Assembly: GCA_947475685.1 (NCBI GenBank)
Contig: CANJNC010000027.1
Coordinates: 1-43,880, forward strand
DNA length: 43,880 nucleotides
Source of the DNA: Comamonadaceae bacterium
Lineage (GTDB): Bacteria; Pseudomonadota; Gammaproteobacteria; Burkholderiales; Burkholderiaceae_C
Reading direction: 5' to 3'
Below the pieces are notes generated by a model. That model searched no databases and was not told the origin of the DNA. It saw nothing but the letters and a program-made list of their open reading frames with translations. Every line of letters starts with the position of its first letter. Positions within the stretch are counted from its first letter, which is position 1. A program made the translations under genes and the position numbers. Positions 8,573-17,408 of this stretch are shown here, piece after piece.

Positions 8573-9586
8573 TCACTCGGCCTCGATGCCTTTAAGCCGT
8601 ATCACTTTTCCCCATCGAGAGTAGTCATTGGCCACAATTTGAGCCAACTCCTCAGGCGTTGAGCCAGAGGCATCCAGACCAGCTTTACCCAGCAACTCCT
8701 TGATCTCCGGCAAATTCAAAACTGCAACCGTCTCTTTGTTCAACCGCTCAACCGTGGCTTGAGGAGTTTTTGCGGGATAAAACAAGGCATACCACATGTC
8801 CACATCGACGCCTTTAAAACCCAACTCAATGAACGTGGGCACACCTGATGCAACAGGGTGGCGTTTGGCCGATCCCACCGCAATTGCATTGAGCTTTCCA
8901 GTGCTCACAAACCCTTGCGCGACATGGACGGGTAAAAATCCGACATTGATCTCCCCAGATAACAAATCTTGCGTATATCCAGCCGTGCCCTTATAAGGAA
9001 TATGAAGCAACGCAATTTGAGAATCCACCTTGAACAACTCCATTGCCATGTGGTGAGGTGTGCCCACACCAGGTGAGCCAAAGTTAATGGCATCTGGTTT
9101 TGCCTTCGCGGCCTTGATCACATCTTGCACCGTTTTAAAGCCGGTTTTTGGATTCGCCACCAACATCAACGTACCCCAAGCGGTCATGGAAACGGGAAGA
9201 AAGTCTTTCACCGGATTGAAGGGCACATTTTTGTACAACTGCGCAGCAATCAACATGGTATTGGCGCCCATCAAAATAGTCGCACCATCTGCAGGGGACT
9301 TGGCCACCATTTCTGCACCAATGTTGCCGCTTGCACCAGGTGAATTTTGCACAACCACTGGCACACCTAGCCTCTCACTCAATTTTGGAGAAATTGCTCT
9401 AGCAATCGTATCCATACCTGTGCCTGGGGTGAAGGGAACGATCATTTTGATCGCCTGTGCGTTTTGTGCATTTGAAACCGATAAGAGGCAAGCACTTAGC
9501 GCTACCAAGCCCAAAGCGGATCTCAAAACATGGGAGATGCGTTGGATATTTTTTTGTGAAAAGACTGTTTGAAAGGAATAAGCCAT
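8573..9586 (-). CDS. Bug-type solute-binding protein (tripartite tricarboxylate transporter family)
   Basis: A periplasmic binding protein of the Bug/TctC family, which captures carboxylates and related acids for TTT importers. From ATG 9586 (GAGA upstream) it has a long signal peptide ending SNAQNAQA. It then shows the family fold: IKMIVPFTPGTGMDTIARAI with the ligand-facing P-x-G loop, VVVQNSPGASGNIGAE, and HIPYKGTAGYTQDLLSG with the second binding loop. An upstream ATG at 9613 is in frame but has no RBS. No TctA/TctB membrane genes are near, which is common for the hundreds of orphan Bug proteins in Burkholderiales. It is first in an operon with phhB and an amidase gene. Confidence 0.92.
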   Translation of the reverse strand: MAYSFQTVFSQKNIQRISHVLRSALGLVALSACLLSVSNAQNAQAIKMIVPFTPGTGMDTIARAISPKLSERLGVPVVVQNSPGASGNIGAEMVAKSPADGATILMGANTMLIAAQLYKNVPFNPVKDFLPVSMTAWGTLMLVANPKTGFKTVQDVIKAAKAKPDAINFGSPGVGTPHHMAMELFKVDSQIALLHIPYKGTAGYTQDLLSGEINVGFLPVHVAQGFVSTGKLNAIAVGSAKRHPVASGVPTFIELGFKGVDVDMWYALFYPAKTPQATVERLNKETVAVLNLPEIKELLGKAGLDASGSTPEELAQIVANDYSRWGKVIRLKGIEAE

Positions 9587-9898
9587 ATTTTTAATCTCAA
9601 ATTGAAAAGCCATTGCAGTATTTTGTCGAGCACGCCTTGCCTTGAATCATTTTTTTTAAAAAAACAAATCCCCGCAACCACCAAGCAAGGCACTCAAGCA
9701 CAGCACATTATCCAACTTTATGCCCCTGCCGATTCAGTGGAGTGCTATTTCGCTTAGAAGGCAAAGGACATGAAACACACAGGACCGTGAATTACCAACT
9801 AGGATAAACCCTGATCAGTGTGTTTTCACCAATTATAAATTGAGGTGCCTCAAGAGTGTCATGTTATGCTGAGAGGCAGGGAAATAGAAGAAAAAAGA
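9587..9898. other. Divergent regulatory region between the Bug operon and the liv operon
   Basis: No gene was seen in these 312 bp. They hold a T8A7 tract (9650-9664) and an imperfect inverted repeat, TGAAACACAC (9771-9780) against GTGTGTTTTCA (9818-9828). The repeat lies 70-130 bp upstream of livG and could be a regulator site. No regulator gene adjoins. Confidence 0.45.
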
Positions 9899-10678
9899 AT
9901 GGCAACAGAGACAATTTTAGAAACCCAACATTTGATCAAGGAATTCAAAGGCTTTGTAGCGGTCAATGACGTTTCTTTGAAAGTCCAAAAGGGGCATATC
10001 CACGCCTTGATTGGGCCCAATGGTGCAGGCAAAACAACGTGTTTTAACTTGCTCACCAAGTTTTTGACGCCCAACTCTGGACGAATCATCTTCAATGGCC
10101 AAGACATTACCAAAGAAAGCTCCCCTGAAATTGCTCTAAAGGGCGTTATTCGCTCATTTCAAATCTCAGCCATCTTTCCAAACCTGAGTGTGCTTGAAAA
10201 TGTTCGGATTGCACTTCAAAGAAGTGCAGGCATGTCCTACCATTTTTGGAAACCCGAGAAAAGTCTTCACCATTTACACGACAAAGCCCTTGAACTTTTG
10301 GCCCAAGTAGATCTGAAAGCCTTTGCCAACACCACAGGCGGTGAATTGCCCTATGGCAGAAAAAGAGCACTCGAAATCGCAACCACCCTGGCCATGGACC
10401 CTCAGTTGATGCTTTTAGACGAACCCACGCAGGGCATGGGAATAGAGGATGTGGCCAGAGTGACCGAGCTCATCAAAAAAGTATCTGTCAACCGAACCAT
10501 TTTGATGGTTGAGCACAACATGAAAGTTGTTGCAAGCATTGCTGATCGCATCAGCGTGTTGCAACGTGGGCAAATTATCGCTGAAGGCAACTACAAGGAG
10601 GTCTCTGAAGACCCCATGGTGCTTGATGCCTACATGGGCACAACGGATGCGCAACTTGAAGGTGCGCACCATGTTTGA
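9899..10678 (+). CDS. livG: Branched-chain amino acid-type ABC transporter, ATPase LivG
   Basis: One of the two ATPases of a HAAT-family importer. The 260-residue protein has Walker A GPNGAGKTT (near residue 40), a Q-loop region RSFQISAIFPNLSVLENV, an ABC signature in the LivG form LPYGRKRALEIA, Walker B LMLLDEP, the D-loop, and the switch His in MVEHNM. Earlier in-frame starts exist (GTG 9845, ATG 9866), but ATG 9899 gives the normal LivG start. Its stop overlaps livF by 8 nt (ATGTTTGA), so the two are translationally coupled. In this context the operon may import an aromatic or organic acid or an amino acid; the substrate is unknown. Confidence 0.92.
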   Translation: MATETILETQHLIKEFKGFVAVNDVSLKVQKGHIHALIGPNGAGKTTCFNLLTKFLTPNSGRIIFNGQDITKESSPEIALKGVIRSFQISAIFPNLSVLENVRIALQRSAGMSYHFWKPEKSLHHLHDKALELLAQVDLKAFANTTGGELPYGRKRALEIATTLAMDPQLMLLDEPTQGMGIEDVARVTELIKKVSVNRTILMVEHNMKVVASIADRISVLQRGQIIAEGNYKEVSEDPMVLDAYMGTTDAQLEGAHHV

Positions 10679-11384
10679 GACAAAGAGGGTCGTGCTTGAG
10701 CTGAAGAATCTGCATGCGCATTACGGCGAGTCCCATGTCTTACATGGTGTGAACATGTTGGTTCATGAAGGTGAAGTTGTGACTCTGCTTGGAAGAAATG
10801 GGGCCGGTCGCAGCACCACCCTCAAATCCATCATAGGTTTGGTAGAGCGTCGCTCAGGCAGTGTGATGGTGCAAGGTCATGAATGCATTCAAATGCCTCC
10901 TCACCAAATCGCTCAACTAGGGCTTGGCTTTTGTCCTGAAGAGCGCGGTATTTTTTCAAGCCTGTCGTGCGAAGAAAATCTATTGCTCCCACCCATCTTA
11001 AAAGAAGGTGGGCTAAGCCTAGAGGACATCTACGCCATGTTCCCCAATTTATCTGAGCGCCGCAGCAGTCCGGGTACACGTTTATCTGGTGGCGAACAAC
11101 AAATGCTTGCTGTGGCCCGAATAGTTCGCACGGGTGCCAAACTCTTGTTGCTCGATGAGATCTCCGAGGGTCTCGCACCTGTCATCGTCCAAGCCCTGGC
11201 ACGAATGATAACGGCGCTGCGTTCAAAGGGTTTTACCATCGTCATGGTCGAACAAAATTTCAGATTTGTAGCGCCATTGGCCGATCGCTTTTACACCATG
11301 GAGCATGGCCAAATCATAGAGACTTTCTCTCAATCGCAACTCGGCGAGAAGATGAATATGCTGCAGGAATTTTTAGGTGTTTAA
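10671..11384 (+). CDS. livF: Branched-chain amino acid-type ABC transporter, ATPase LivF, with Walker A Arg
   Basis: The second ATPase of the importer, 237 residues. The signature LSGGEQQMLAVAR, Walker B LLLLDE and switch His region (here MVEQNF, with Gln-Asn as usual for LivF) are all present. Oddly, Walker A reads GRNGAGRSTT: the invariant Lys that holds ATP phosphates is Arg (codon CGC, with the surrounding codons in clean frame). This may weaken ATP hydrolysis at one site and leave LivG as the main motor. It starts inside the livG stop (ATGTTTGA). A weak CCCT/AGGG hairpin lies in the 52-nt gap before livK. Confidence 0.92.
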   Translation: MFETKRVVLELKNLHAHYGESHVLHGVNMLVHEGEVVTLLGRNGAGRSTTLKSIIGLVERRSGSVMVQGHECIQMPPHQIAQLGLGFCPEERGIFSSLSCEENLLLPPILKEGGLSLEDIYAMFPNLSERRSSPGTRLSGGEQQMLAVARIVRTGAKLLLLDEISEGLAPVIVQALARMITALRSKGFTIVMVEQNFRFVAPLADRFYTMEHGQIIETFSQSQLGEKMNMLQEFLGV

Positions 11385-11436
11385 AAAAAAGACCCTCTAA
11401 AGGGCTCAGGTGTTTTTACTTTCAAAGGAAATAAGC

Positions 11437-12660
11437 ATGAAATCGTTCAATCTCAAAAAATCGTTTAGATTATTGGCCAGCGCCAGCGCTGTTGCCGCCT
11501 TGCTCAGCCCCATGGCCTCTCAAGCAGGCAATGATGTCGTCATTGGTGACATTGACGACATGTCGGGCCTGTATGCCGATGTGATTGGCCCCGGTGGCAT
11601 TGAAGCCGTGAAAATGGCCATTGCTGACTTTGGGGGTAGCGTCATTGGTAAAAAAATTGTTTTTATAAGTGCCGATCACCAAAACAAACCCGACATTGGT
11701 TCTTCTAAGTTTAGAGAGTGGGCAGATAAAAATGAACTCAATATGCTGCTTGGCGGCTCCAATACCGGTGTGAGCATTGCCATGGCAAAAGTGGCGCTGG
11801 AAAAAAAGGTGCCCTTCATGGCCATTGGTGCAGCAGGCGCTTCATTGACCAACCAAGACTGTACGCCCTATACCGTTCACTATGCTTATGACACCACTTC
11901 TCTTGCCAATGGAACGGCCAGTGTGATTACACAAAATGGTGGCAAGTCATGGTATTTCTTAACGGCCGACTACGCCTTTGGCACGCAACTTCAAGATGCC
12001 GCGACCAAAGTGCTGACCGCCAATGGAGGCAAGTCCATTGGCTCTGTTCGGGTGCCCTTGTCAGCCTCTGACTTTTCATCATTTCTCTTACAAGCCAAAG
12101 GCTCTGGCGCTCAGGTGCTGGGCTTATCCAACGCTGGCGCTGACTTTACCAACTCATTGAAAGCAGCCAACGAGTTTGGCATCACCAAAACCATGAAGCC
12201 AGCAGCGCTTTTGGCTTTTATCAGTGACATTCATAGCCTGGGACTTCAAACAGCCCAAGGCTTGTACCTCACAACAGGTTGGTATTGGGATTTGAACCCA
12301 GAAACCAGGGCCTTTGGTAAGCGCTACTTTGAAAAGATGAAGAAAGAGCCCACCATGAATCAAGCCGCTTATTACTCTGCGACCACCACGTATTTGAACG
12401 CGGTCAAAGCGGCCAACACCACCGACCCAGACAAGGTGATGGAACAGCTGAAAAAAATCAAAATCAATGACATGTTTGCCAAGGGTGGCTATATCCGAGA
12501 AGACGGCGTGATGGTGCATGACATGTATGTGATGCAAGTCAAAACACCGGCTGAATCCAAGTACCCATGGGACTATTACAAAGTGGTCAAAAAAATGGGG
12601 GGCGAGGAGGCCTTTGGTCCTCTCTCGGACTCCACATGCCCGTATATTAAAAAGAAATAA
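11437..12660 (+). CDS. livK: Periplasmic substrate-binding protein of the liv-type ABC importer
   Basis: A 407-residue type I periplasmic binding protein. It has an n-region MKSFNLKK, a hydrophobic core, and MASQA-G as the likely cleavage site after residue 30. The mature part begins VVIGDIDDMSGLYADVIGPG, the LivK/AmiC-type opening that contacts ligand, and contains DHQNKPDIG and the central LTADYAFGTQLQD strand-loop. AAGGA precedes ATG 11437; an in-frame upstream ATG at 11410 would destroy the signal peptide. It is larger than leucine-binding LivK (about 345 residues mature), as in proteins that bind amides, urea or aromatic acids. It lies between the ATPase and permease genes. Confidence 0.92.
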   Translation: MKSFNLKKSFRLLASASAVAALLSPMASQAGNDVVIGDIDDMSGLYADVIGPGGIEAVKMAIADFGGSVIGKKIVFISADHQNKPDIGSSKFREWADKNELNMLLGGSNTGVSIAMAKVALEKKVPFMAIGAAGASLTNQDCTPYTVHYAYDTTSLANGTASVITQNGGKSWYFLTADYAFGTQLQDAATKVLTANGGKSIGSVRVPLSASDFSSFLLQAKGSGAQVLGLSNAGADFTNSLKAANEFGITKTMKPAALLAFISDIHSLGLQTAQGLYLTTGWYWDLNPETRAFGKRYFEKMKKEPTMNQAAYYSATTTYLNAVKAANTTDPDKVMEQLKKIKINDMFAKGGYIREDGVMVHDMYVMQVKTPAESKYPWDYYKVVKKMGGEEAFGPLSDSTCPYIKKK

Positions 12661-12690
12661 ATTTGAATTTCAGTTGTTTTGAGATGACCG

Positions 12691-12739
12691 AAAAGGGGCA
12701 CATCCATCGCAATTTTCGCTATGCGTGTGCCCCCTTTTC
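12691..12739 (+). terminator. Hairpin after livK, likely partial terminator or mRNA stabiliser
   Basis: AAAAGGGGCACA (12691-12702) pairs with TGTGCCCCCTTTT (12726-12738) across a 23-nt loop, ending in T4. It lies inside the liv operon between the binding-protein gene and the permeases. Such hairpins usually protect the abundant binding-protein message and lower permease expression. Confidence 0.7.
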
Positions 12740-12757
12740 TAACAAAAACAAAATGCA

Positions 12758-13642
12758 ATGAGTGACATTTTTGGCATCCCAACCCAGGTGATCTTGGGGC
12801 AATTGTTGCTTGGACTCTTGAACGGCTCTTTTTATGCGATGCTGAGCTTGGGCTTGGCTGTCATTTTTGGGCTTTTAGGCGTGGTCAATTTTGCCCACGG
12901 TGCTTTTTACATGCTGGGTGCTTATGCAACTTGGTTTTTGTGGGGCAGATTTGGCGTCAATTACTGGGTGGCCCTCTTGCTTGCCCCGATGGTTGTTGGC
13001 GTTTTAGGGATTGGTCTGGAGCGGATCTTTTTAAAGCATCTCTACAAAATTGATCCCCTTTATGGCTTGCTCCTCACATTTGGCTTGTCCTTGATTGCCG
13101 AAGGCATACTGAGAGAATTATTTGGCTCCTCTGGACAAAGTTACCCTGTCCCTGACTTGCTGAAAGGCGCAGTGGATGTGGGGTTCATGATCCTACCGAT
13201 TTATCGAGTTTGGGTCATTGTGGCATCGTTGAGCGTTTGTTTCTTGACCTGGTATTTGATTGAGCGCACTCGTCTAGGCTCCAACCTCAGAGCCGCCACC
13301 GAGAACCCAAAACTGGTTCAGGCTTTTGGCATCAACGTGCCACGCATGGTGATGCTCACCTACGGTGCAGGAGTGGCTTTGGCGGCTTTCGCTGGCGTTT
13401 TATCGGCACCCATTATTCAAGTCTCTCCTTTGATGGGATCGTCCTTGGTCATTGTTGTTTTTGCAGTCGTGGTCATTGGGGGAATGGGATCGATTTTGGG
13501 CGCTATTTTGAGTGGCCTGTCATTGGGCGTGATTGAAGGCTTCACCAAAGTGCTCTATCCGGAGGCCTCTAACATTGTGGTTTTCGTGATCATGGCGATC
13601 GTACTTTGTTGGCGCCCAAGTGGCCTATTTGGCAAAGATTAA
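12758..13642 (+). CDS. livH: Branched-chain amino acid-type ABC transporter permease LivH
   Basis: A 294-residue inner-membrane permease with about eight helices and the LivH hallmarks: LLLGLLNGSFYAMLSLGLAV at the start, GVVNFAHGAFYMLGAY, and the cytoplasmic coupling region LRAATENPKLVQAFGINVPR, followed by VVVIGGMGSILGA. It pairs with LivM to form the channel energised by LivG/LivF. The stop codon TAA directly abuts the livM start (no spacing), implying coupled translation. Confidence 0.93.
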   Translation: MSDIFGIPTQVILGQLLLGLLNGSFYAMLSLGLAVIFGLLGVVNFAHGAFYMLGAYATWFLWGRFGVNYWVALLLAPMVVGVLGIGLERIFLKHLYKIDPLYGLLLTFGLSLIAEGILRELFGSSGQSYPVPDLLKGAVDVGFMILPIYRVWVIVASLSVCFLTWYLIERTRLGSNLRAATENPKLVQAFGINVPRMVMLTYGAGVALAAFAGVLSAPIIQVSPLMGSSLVIVVFAVVVIGGMGSILGAILSGLSLGVIEGFTKVLYPEASNIVVFVIMAIVLCWRPSGLFGKD

Positions 13643-14605
13643 ATGCGCATGAAAAATATCAACTTGATTTTTTACGGCTGTCTTTTTATCGCGGGCTTGA
13701 TGGCGCCGTGGCTGGGGATTTATCCGGTCTACTTGATGACGCTTTATTGCTATGCCATTTTTGCATGCGCATTCAATTTGATGCTGGGCTACAGTGGCAT
13801 GCTTTCATTCGGACATGCTGCTTACTTTGGATTTTCTTCCTATATCACCGCGCACCTGATCACCGTATACAGTTGCAGCACTGTTGTGGCAATTTTGGCG
13901 GGCATGTTGACCTCTTGCCTCTTGGGCTTGGTCATTGGCTTTATTGCCATTAGGCGTTCTGGCATTTACTTTGCCATGATCACCCTGGCACTTTCTCAGT
14001 TGGTTTATTTTGTATGCCTTCAAGCCTCTTTTACTGGAGGGGAAAACGGCATTCAGGGTGTGGTACGAGGGGATCTCATTGGACTGGTGTCATTGAAAGA
14101 CGATTTGACAATGTACTACTTTGTGTTTTTTGTTTTCGTGCTGGTGTTCTTATTCATCCAACGCGTGATCAACTCCCCCTTTGGTCAAGTGCTCAAAGCC
14201 ATTCGAGAAAACGAGACTCGAGCTTGTTCTTTGGGCTACTTTGTAGATCGACAAAAGTTATTGGTCTTTGTCATATCCTCAACCTTGGCTGGGTTGGCTG
14301 GCTCTATCAAAAGCGTGGTCTTGGGATTTGCCACTTTATCAGATGTGCTCCAATCAACGTCTGGAGAAGTCATTTTGATGACCATGTTAGGCGGTGCTGG
14401 CACATTCTTTGGTCCCGTTTTAGGAGCAGGCATTGTGGTGACCCTTCAAGACACTTTGTCTGATAAAGTTGGCTCTTGGGTCACCGTCATCATCGGCGCC
14501 ATATTCGTGCTCTGTGTCATGGCTTTTAGGAAAGGGATTGTTGGTGAAGTGCTCGCTTATTTGAATCGCCGAAAAGAAAAATCAAACCCATCGACGAGTT
14601 CATAA
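13643..14605 (+). CDS. livM: Branched-chain amino acid-type ABC transporter permease LivM
   Basis: A 320-residue inner-membrane permease with LivM motifs: FNLMLGYSGMLSFGHAAYFG, AIRRSGIYFAMITLAL, the EAA-like coupling loop VLKAIRENETRACSLGYFV, and MLGGAGTFFGPVLGA. It completes a five-gene importer. ATG 13643 follows the livH stop directly; a second ATG at 13649 is possible. Downstream, on the other strand, is a decayed dehalogenase, so the operon probably ends here, although no clear terminator was seen. Confidence 0.93.
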   Translation: MRMKNINLIFYGCLFIAGLMAPWLGIYPVYLMTLYCYAIFACAFNLMLGYSGMLSFGHAAYFGFSSYITAHLITVYSCSTVVAILAGMLTSCLLGLVIGFIAIRRSGIYFAMITLALSQLVYFVCLQASFTGGENGIQGVVRGDLIGLVSLKDDLTMYYFVFFVFVLVFLFIQRVINSPFGQVLKAIRENETRACSLGYFVDRQKLLVFVISSTLAGLAGSIKSVVLGFATLSDVLQSTSGEVILMTMLGGAGTFFGPVLGAGIVVTLQDTLSDKVGSWVTVIIGAIFVLCVMAFRKGIVGEVLAYLNRRKEKSNPSTSS

Positions 14606-14641
14606 AGGTCTTGGAGCATTTACTGAGCAGTGTCAACAACA

Positions 14642-15323
14642 CTAGGCTTTTGGCTTAGGCAATACATCAACCAAAGCGCCCATGTCTTTCAAGACGAGAT
14701 CGGGTTGATGGAGTGTTTGACCAAACGGGCGCCCTCTTCGGTCGATAAAGGCCGTTTGCATGCCTGCAGCTTTGGCACCAATACAGTCAAAAGCATGGTT
14801 GGTCACAAAAAGGACCTCTGAGATCTGAACCCCCCATGGCTGGTGCCGCATAGGTGTAGGTGTCTACATGAGTCTTGGAGGCGCGAGCTTGTGCGACAGA
14901 CATCACTCGATCAAATTCCACCCGGTGGAACTGCTTGGCGCGCTCAAGCATGTCCGGGTCTCCATTGGAGAGAACTGCGATGGGGTCATTCGCTCGGATG
15001 CGCTTCAATGCCGCGGGCATCTCAGGGAAACACTCAAGCGTCTCGATGCAAGCAACCAATCTTTTGACGTCCTCCAAGGTGTGTTCTATGCCCGCGCGTT
15101 ATAGGGTGTAAGAGCGTGCTCGATGCCCAATTTCACGATAGGGCGTGTGGCTTTGATGCAAGAGTGCTTCGATCATTGAATTTTCAAAATACGTGCGCCT
15201 CCACCAAGTCACCAACGAATTCACCGAGCCCTTGTAAGCTTTGCCTGCTAAAAAGGGTTCAAGGGCTTTGACCAAAACGCCTTGCATGTCGACAACCGCA
15301 CCGAATTGATCAAACATCACCAC
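14642..15323 (-). pseudogene. Decayed type II haloacid dehalogenase gene
   Basis: Three pieces of one HAD type II protein lie in order on the minus strand. The N-terminal part begins at 15323 (VMFDQFGAVVDM). The middle part (LSNGDPDMLERA, ARASKTHVDTY) continues in the same frame after an in-frame TAA at 15099-15101. The C-terminal part (EVLFVTNHAFDCIGAKAAGM) is in a shifted frame. The shift lies at a C6 run (G6 on the coding strand, 14830-14835); five G would restore MGVQISEV. The family Thr after the nucleophile motif is also lost (FDQFGAVVD versus FDxxGTLxD). Two lesions plus a lost catalytic residue argue for real decay over sequencing error. Confidence 0.85.
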
Positions 15324-15609
15324 ACGGACTGTTTTTTTTAAGTTCTTTGACGCCCCACATTCACTGGCCCCTTATTTTTATTTCTTTGGCATTTTGCACT
15401 TGCCTCATTGGGTATCGCAATACAGAGAACTTGGTATTCATATAAGCCCTATGATTTCGGTGCATTTATTGCCATCTTTAACCTTTTTAATTACCCAACA
15501 ACACGGCTCTTTAATGCGCAGCGGGCTAAAAAAACATAAAATATCTGCTGTAGCAAAGCAAAAAAGTTATTGCCTTTAAACCTCTTATCTATTTCCCTCT
15601 TCACTCACC
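15324..15609. other. Upstream region of the ThDP-enzyme operon
   Basis: These 286 bp contain no convincing gene. They hold a T8AAG tract (15333-15343) and an AT-rich 15440-15590 stretch where the promoter of the 15610 gene should lie. No clear operator palindrome or Shine-Dalgarno was seen before ATG 15610. Confidence 0.4.
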
Positions 15610-17361
15610 ATGACTCCTAAAGATCCAAGCACAACTCAGACTTCTATGCACTCCGCTGCTCATTATTTCTTAGAGGGGCTCGTGGAGGCAGGCATTGAGT
15701 ATTTATTTTGCAACCTCGGCACTGACCACGCCACACTCATTGAGGAGATGGCAAAGTTCTCCGCTTTGGGCAAACCCATCCCTAAAATCATCACCTGTCC
15801 ACATGAAAATGTGGCCATCCATATGGCGGGTGGCTTTGCAGCTTTTACCGGTCGCGGTCAAGGCGTTTTGGTCCACGTGGACGCTGGCACTGCCAACGCC
15901 GTCATGGGCATGCACAACCTCATGCGCGCACGTTTACCCGTTTTGCTTTTGGCGGGCCGAGCGCCTTATACGATTCGTGGCGAATTGATGGGCTCCAGAG
16001 ACAATTATGTGCACTTTGTGCAAGACCCCTTTGACATGGCCTCCTTGGTCCGCCCATACACCAAATGGGAATACACTTTGCCCTCTGGAGTTGTGGCAAA
16101 GGAAGTGGTCAGACGTGCTCACAGCATCATGCACTCAGATCCTCCAGGACCCGTCTACATGAGCTTGCCCAGAGAGACTTTGGCAGAAAACTGGGATGAG
16201 CATCGTGTACAGCCCTTCAGCGCCAAAGACTATGGTGCGGTCCTTCAAGGCTCAGCCTCCGAGGCGCAGTTAAAAAATGTAGCTGAGCAGTTGATCAAGG
16301 CTCAAAACCCCATGCTCGTCACGAGCTACTTGGGCAGAAGCGCCAAAGCGTTCCATGCCTTGGGTGAGCTGGCCTCACTTTTGGGTATCAGAGTCTATGA
16401 ATACAGCTCAACACACAACAACATCTCAAGGGAGAACGCTTGGTTTTGTGGCTTTGATCCCTCTCATGGGTTTGCCAACACCGACCTAGGTATTTTGATC
16501 GATACCGATGTGCCTTGGCTGCCCAAATACAGTCAACCTGAAGCCCATACGCAATGGATCCACATTGACCAAGATCCGATCAAAAAAGACTTTCCAATGT
16601 GGGGTTTTGCCACACAAACAAGAATCCAAGCTGATAGCGCATTGTTCTTGGAGGACTTGCTTCGAGTTGCCAAACAGCTGGTCCATGCTGAACACCAAGC
16701 CCAGGTCGCACAAAGATTGCAAAACGTGACGCTACTGACCCAAGCTCGTAAAACCAAGCTTCAATCTGAGGCCCAAAACAAGGGGACCTCTGGGGCCATT
16801 CATCCCAACTTCCTCTGCCACACATTGAATCAACTGCTAGACAGCGAGGATGTCGTTTTGAATGAAGCCATCCGACACTCATTGGCTGTGATGAACCATT
16901 TACCCAGAAACAAGCCCAAAACATTGTTTGGTGCTGCAGGCGGAGGTTTGGGCTACAGTGGTGGCATGTCCCTTGGCATTCGTTTGGCCAATCCAAGCAA
17001 ACGCGTTGTTCAAATCGTAGGCGATGGAGGCTTTCACTTCTCTACTCCCACGTCTGTCTACTCGGTGGCACAAGCTGAAGGCCTACCGATCTTTACCGTT
17101 GTTTTGGACAATGGGGGCTGGCAAGCCGTCAAGGAAGCAACACTCCGGGTTCACCCAGACGGGTATGCAGCCCAGCATCAAGACTTTCATGCAAAGCACA
17201 CAGGAGTCATGCGTCAGTTCGAACAGGTTGGCGCCGCCTTTGGAGCGCATGCTGAGCGGGTCAATGAACCCGATGAGTTGGTGCCTGCCATTCAACGATG
17301 CATGAAAGCAGTCGACGCGGGCCAAGCAGCGGTCATGGTGGTGTCCATTCCCAAGCTTTGA
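15610..17361 (+). CDS. Thiamine diphosphate-dependent enzyme, acetolactate synthase/decarboxylase superfamily
   Basis: A 583-residue protein with the three ThDP-enzyme domains. In the PYR domain (about 15-185) the cofactor-activating Glu is E66 in CPHENVAIHMAGGFAA. A central DHBNAD-like domain (about 215-345) follows, then the PP domain (about 400-575) with the ThDP/Mg motif GDGGFHFS and its partner Asn region VVLDNGGWQAV. The family includes acetolactate synthase, benzoylformate decarboxylase and oxalyl-CoA decarboxylase. This one is none of these with certainty; it lacks a clear FAD site and its neighbours are catabolic. It probably cleaves or carboligates a 2-oxo acid. It is the first gene of a cluster with a Rieske oxygenase (47 bp downstream) and a DCC protein. 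Confidence 0.85.
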   Translation: MTPKDPSTTQTSMHSAAHYFLEGLVEAGIEYLFCNLGTDHATLIEEMAKFSALGKPIPKIITCPHENVAIHMAGGFAAFTGRGQGVLVHVDAGTANAVMGMHNLMRARLPVLLLAGRAPYTIRGELMGSRDNYVHFVQDPFDMASLVRPYTKWEYTLPSGVVAKEVVRRAHSIMHSDPPGPVYMSLPRETLAENWDEHRVQPFSAKDYGAVLQGSASEAQLKNVAEQLIKAQNPMLVTSYLGRSAKAFHALGELASLLGIRVYEYSSTHNNISRENAWFCGFDPSHGFANTDLGILIDTDVPWLPKYSQPEAHTQWIHIDQDPIKKDFPMWGFATQTRIQADSALFLEDLLRVAKQLVHAEHQAQVAQRLQNVTLLTQARKTKLQSEAQNKGTSGAIHPNFLCHTLNQLLDSEDVVLNEAIRHSLAVMNHLPRNKPKTLFGAAGGGLGYSGGMSLGIRLANPSKRVVQIVGDGGFHFSTPTSVYSVAQAEGLPIFTVVLDNGGWQAVKEATLRVHPDGYAAQHQDFHAKHTGVMRQFEQVGAAFGAHAERVNEPDELVPAIQRCMKAVDAGQAAVMVVSIPKL

Positions 17362-17408
17362 TCGGTTTATATTTTGATCTTCATTTTCAATTTTAAGGAA
17401 AGTTCGGC

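Noticed and set aside
11385..11436. Possible terminator between livF and livK
   Set aside because: CCCT and AGGG give only a 4-bp stem near 11392-11405; too weak to list, although it could help mRNA processing.
16580..16996. 138-codon minus-strand frame
   Set aside because: Antisense to the ThDP enzyme inside its linker and PP domain; no support.
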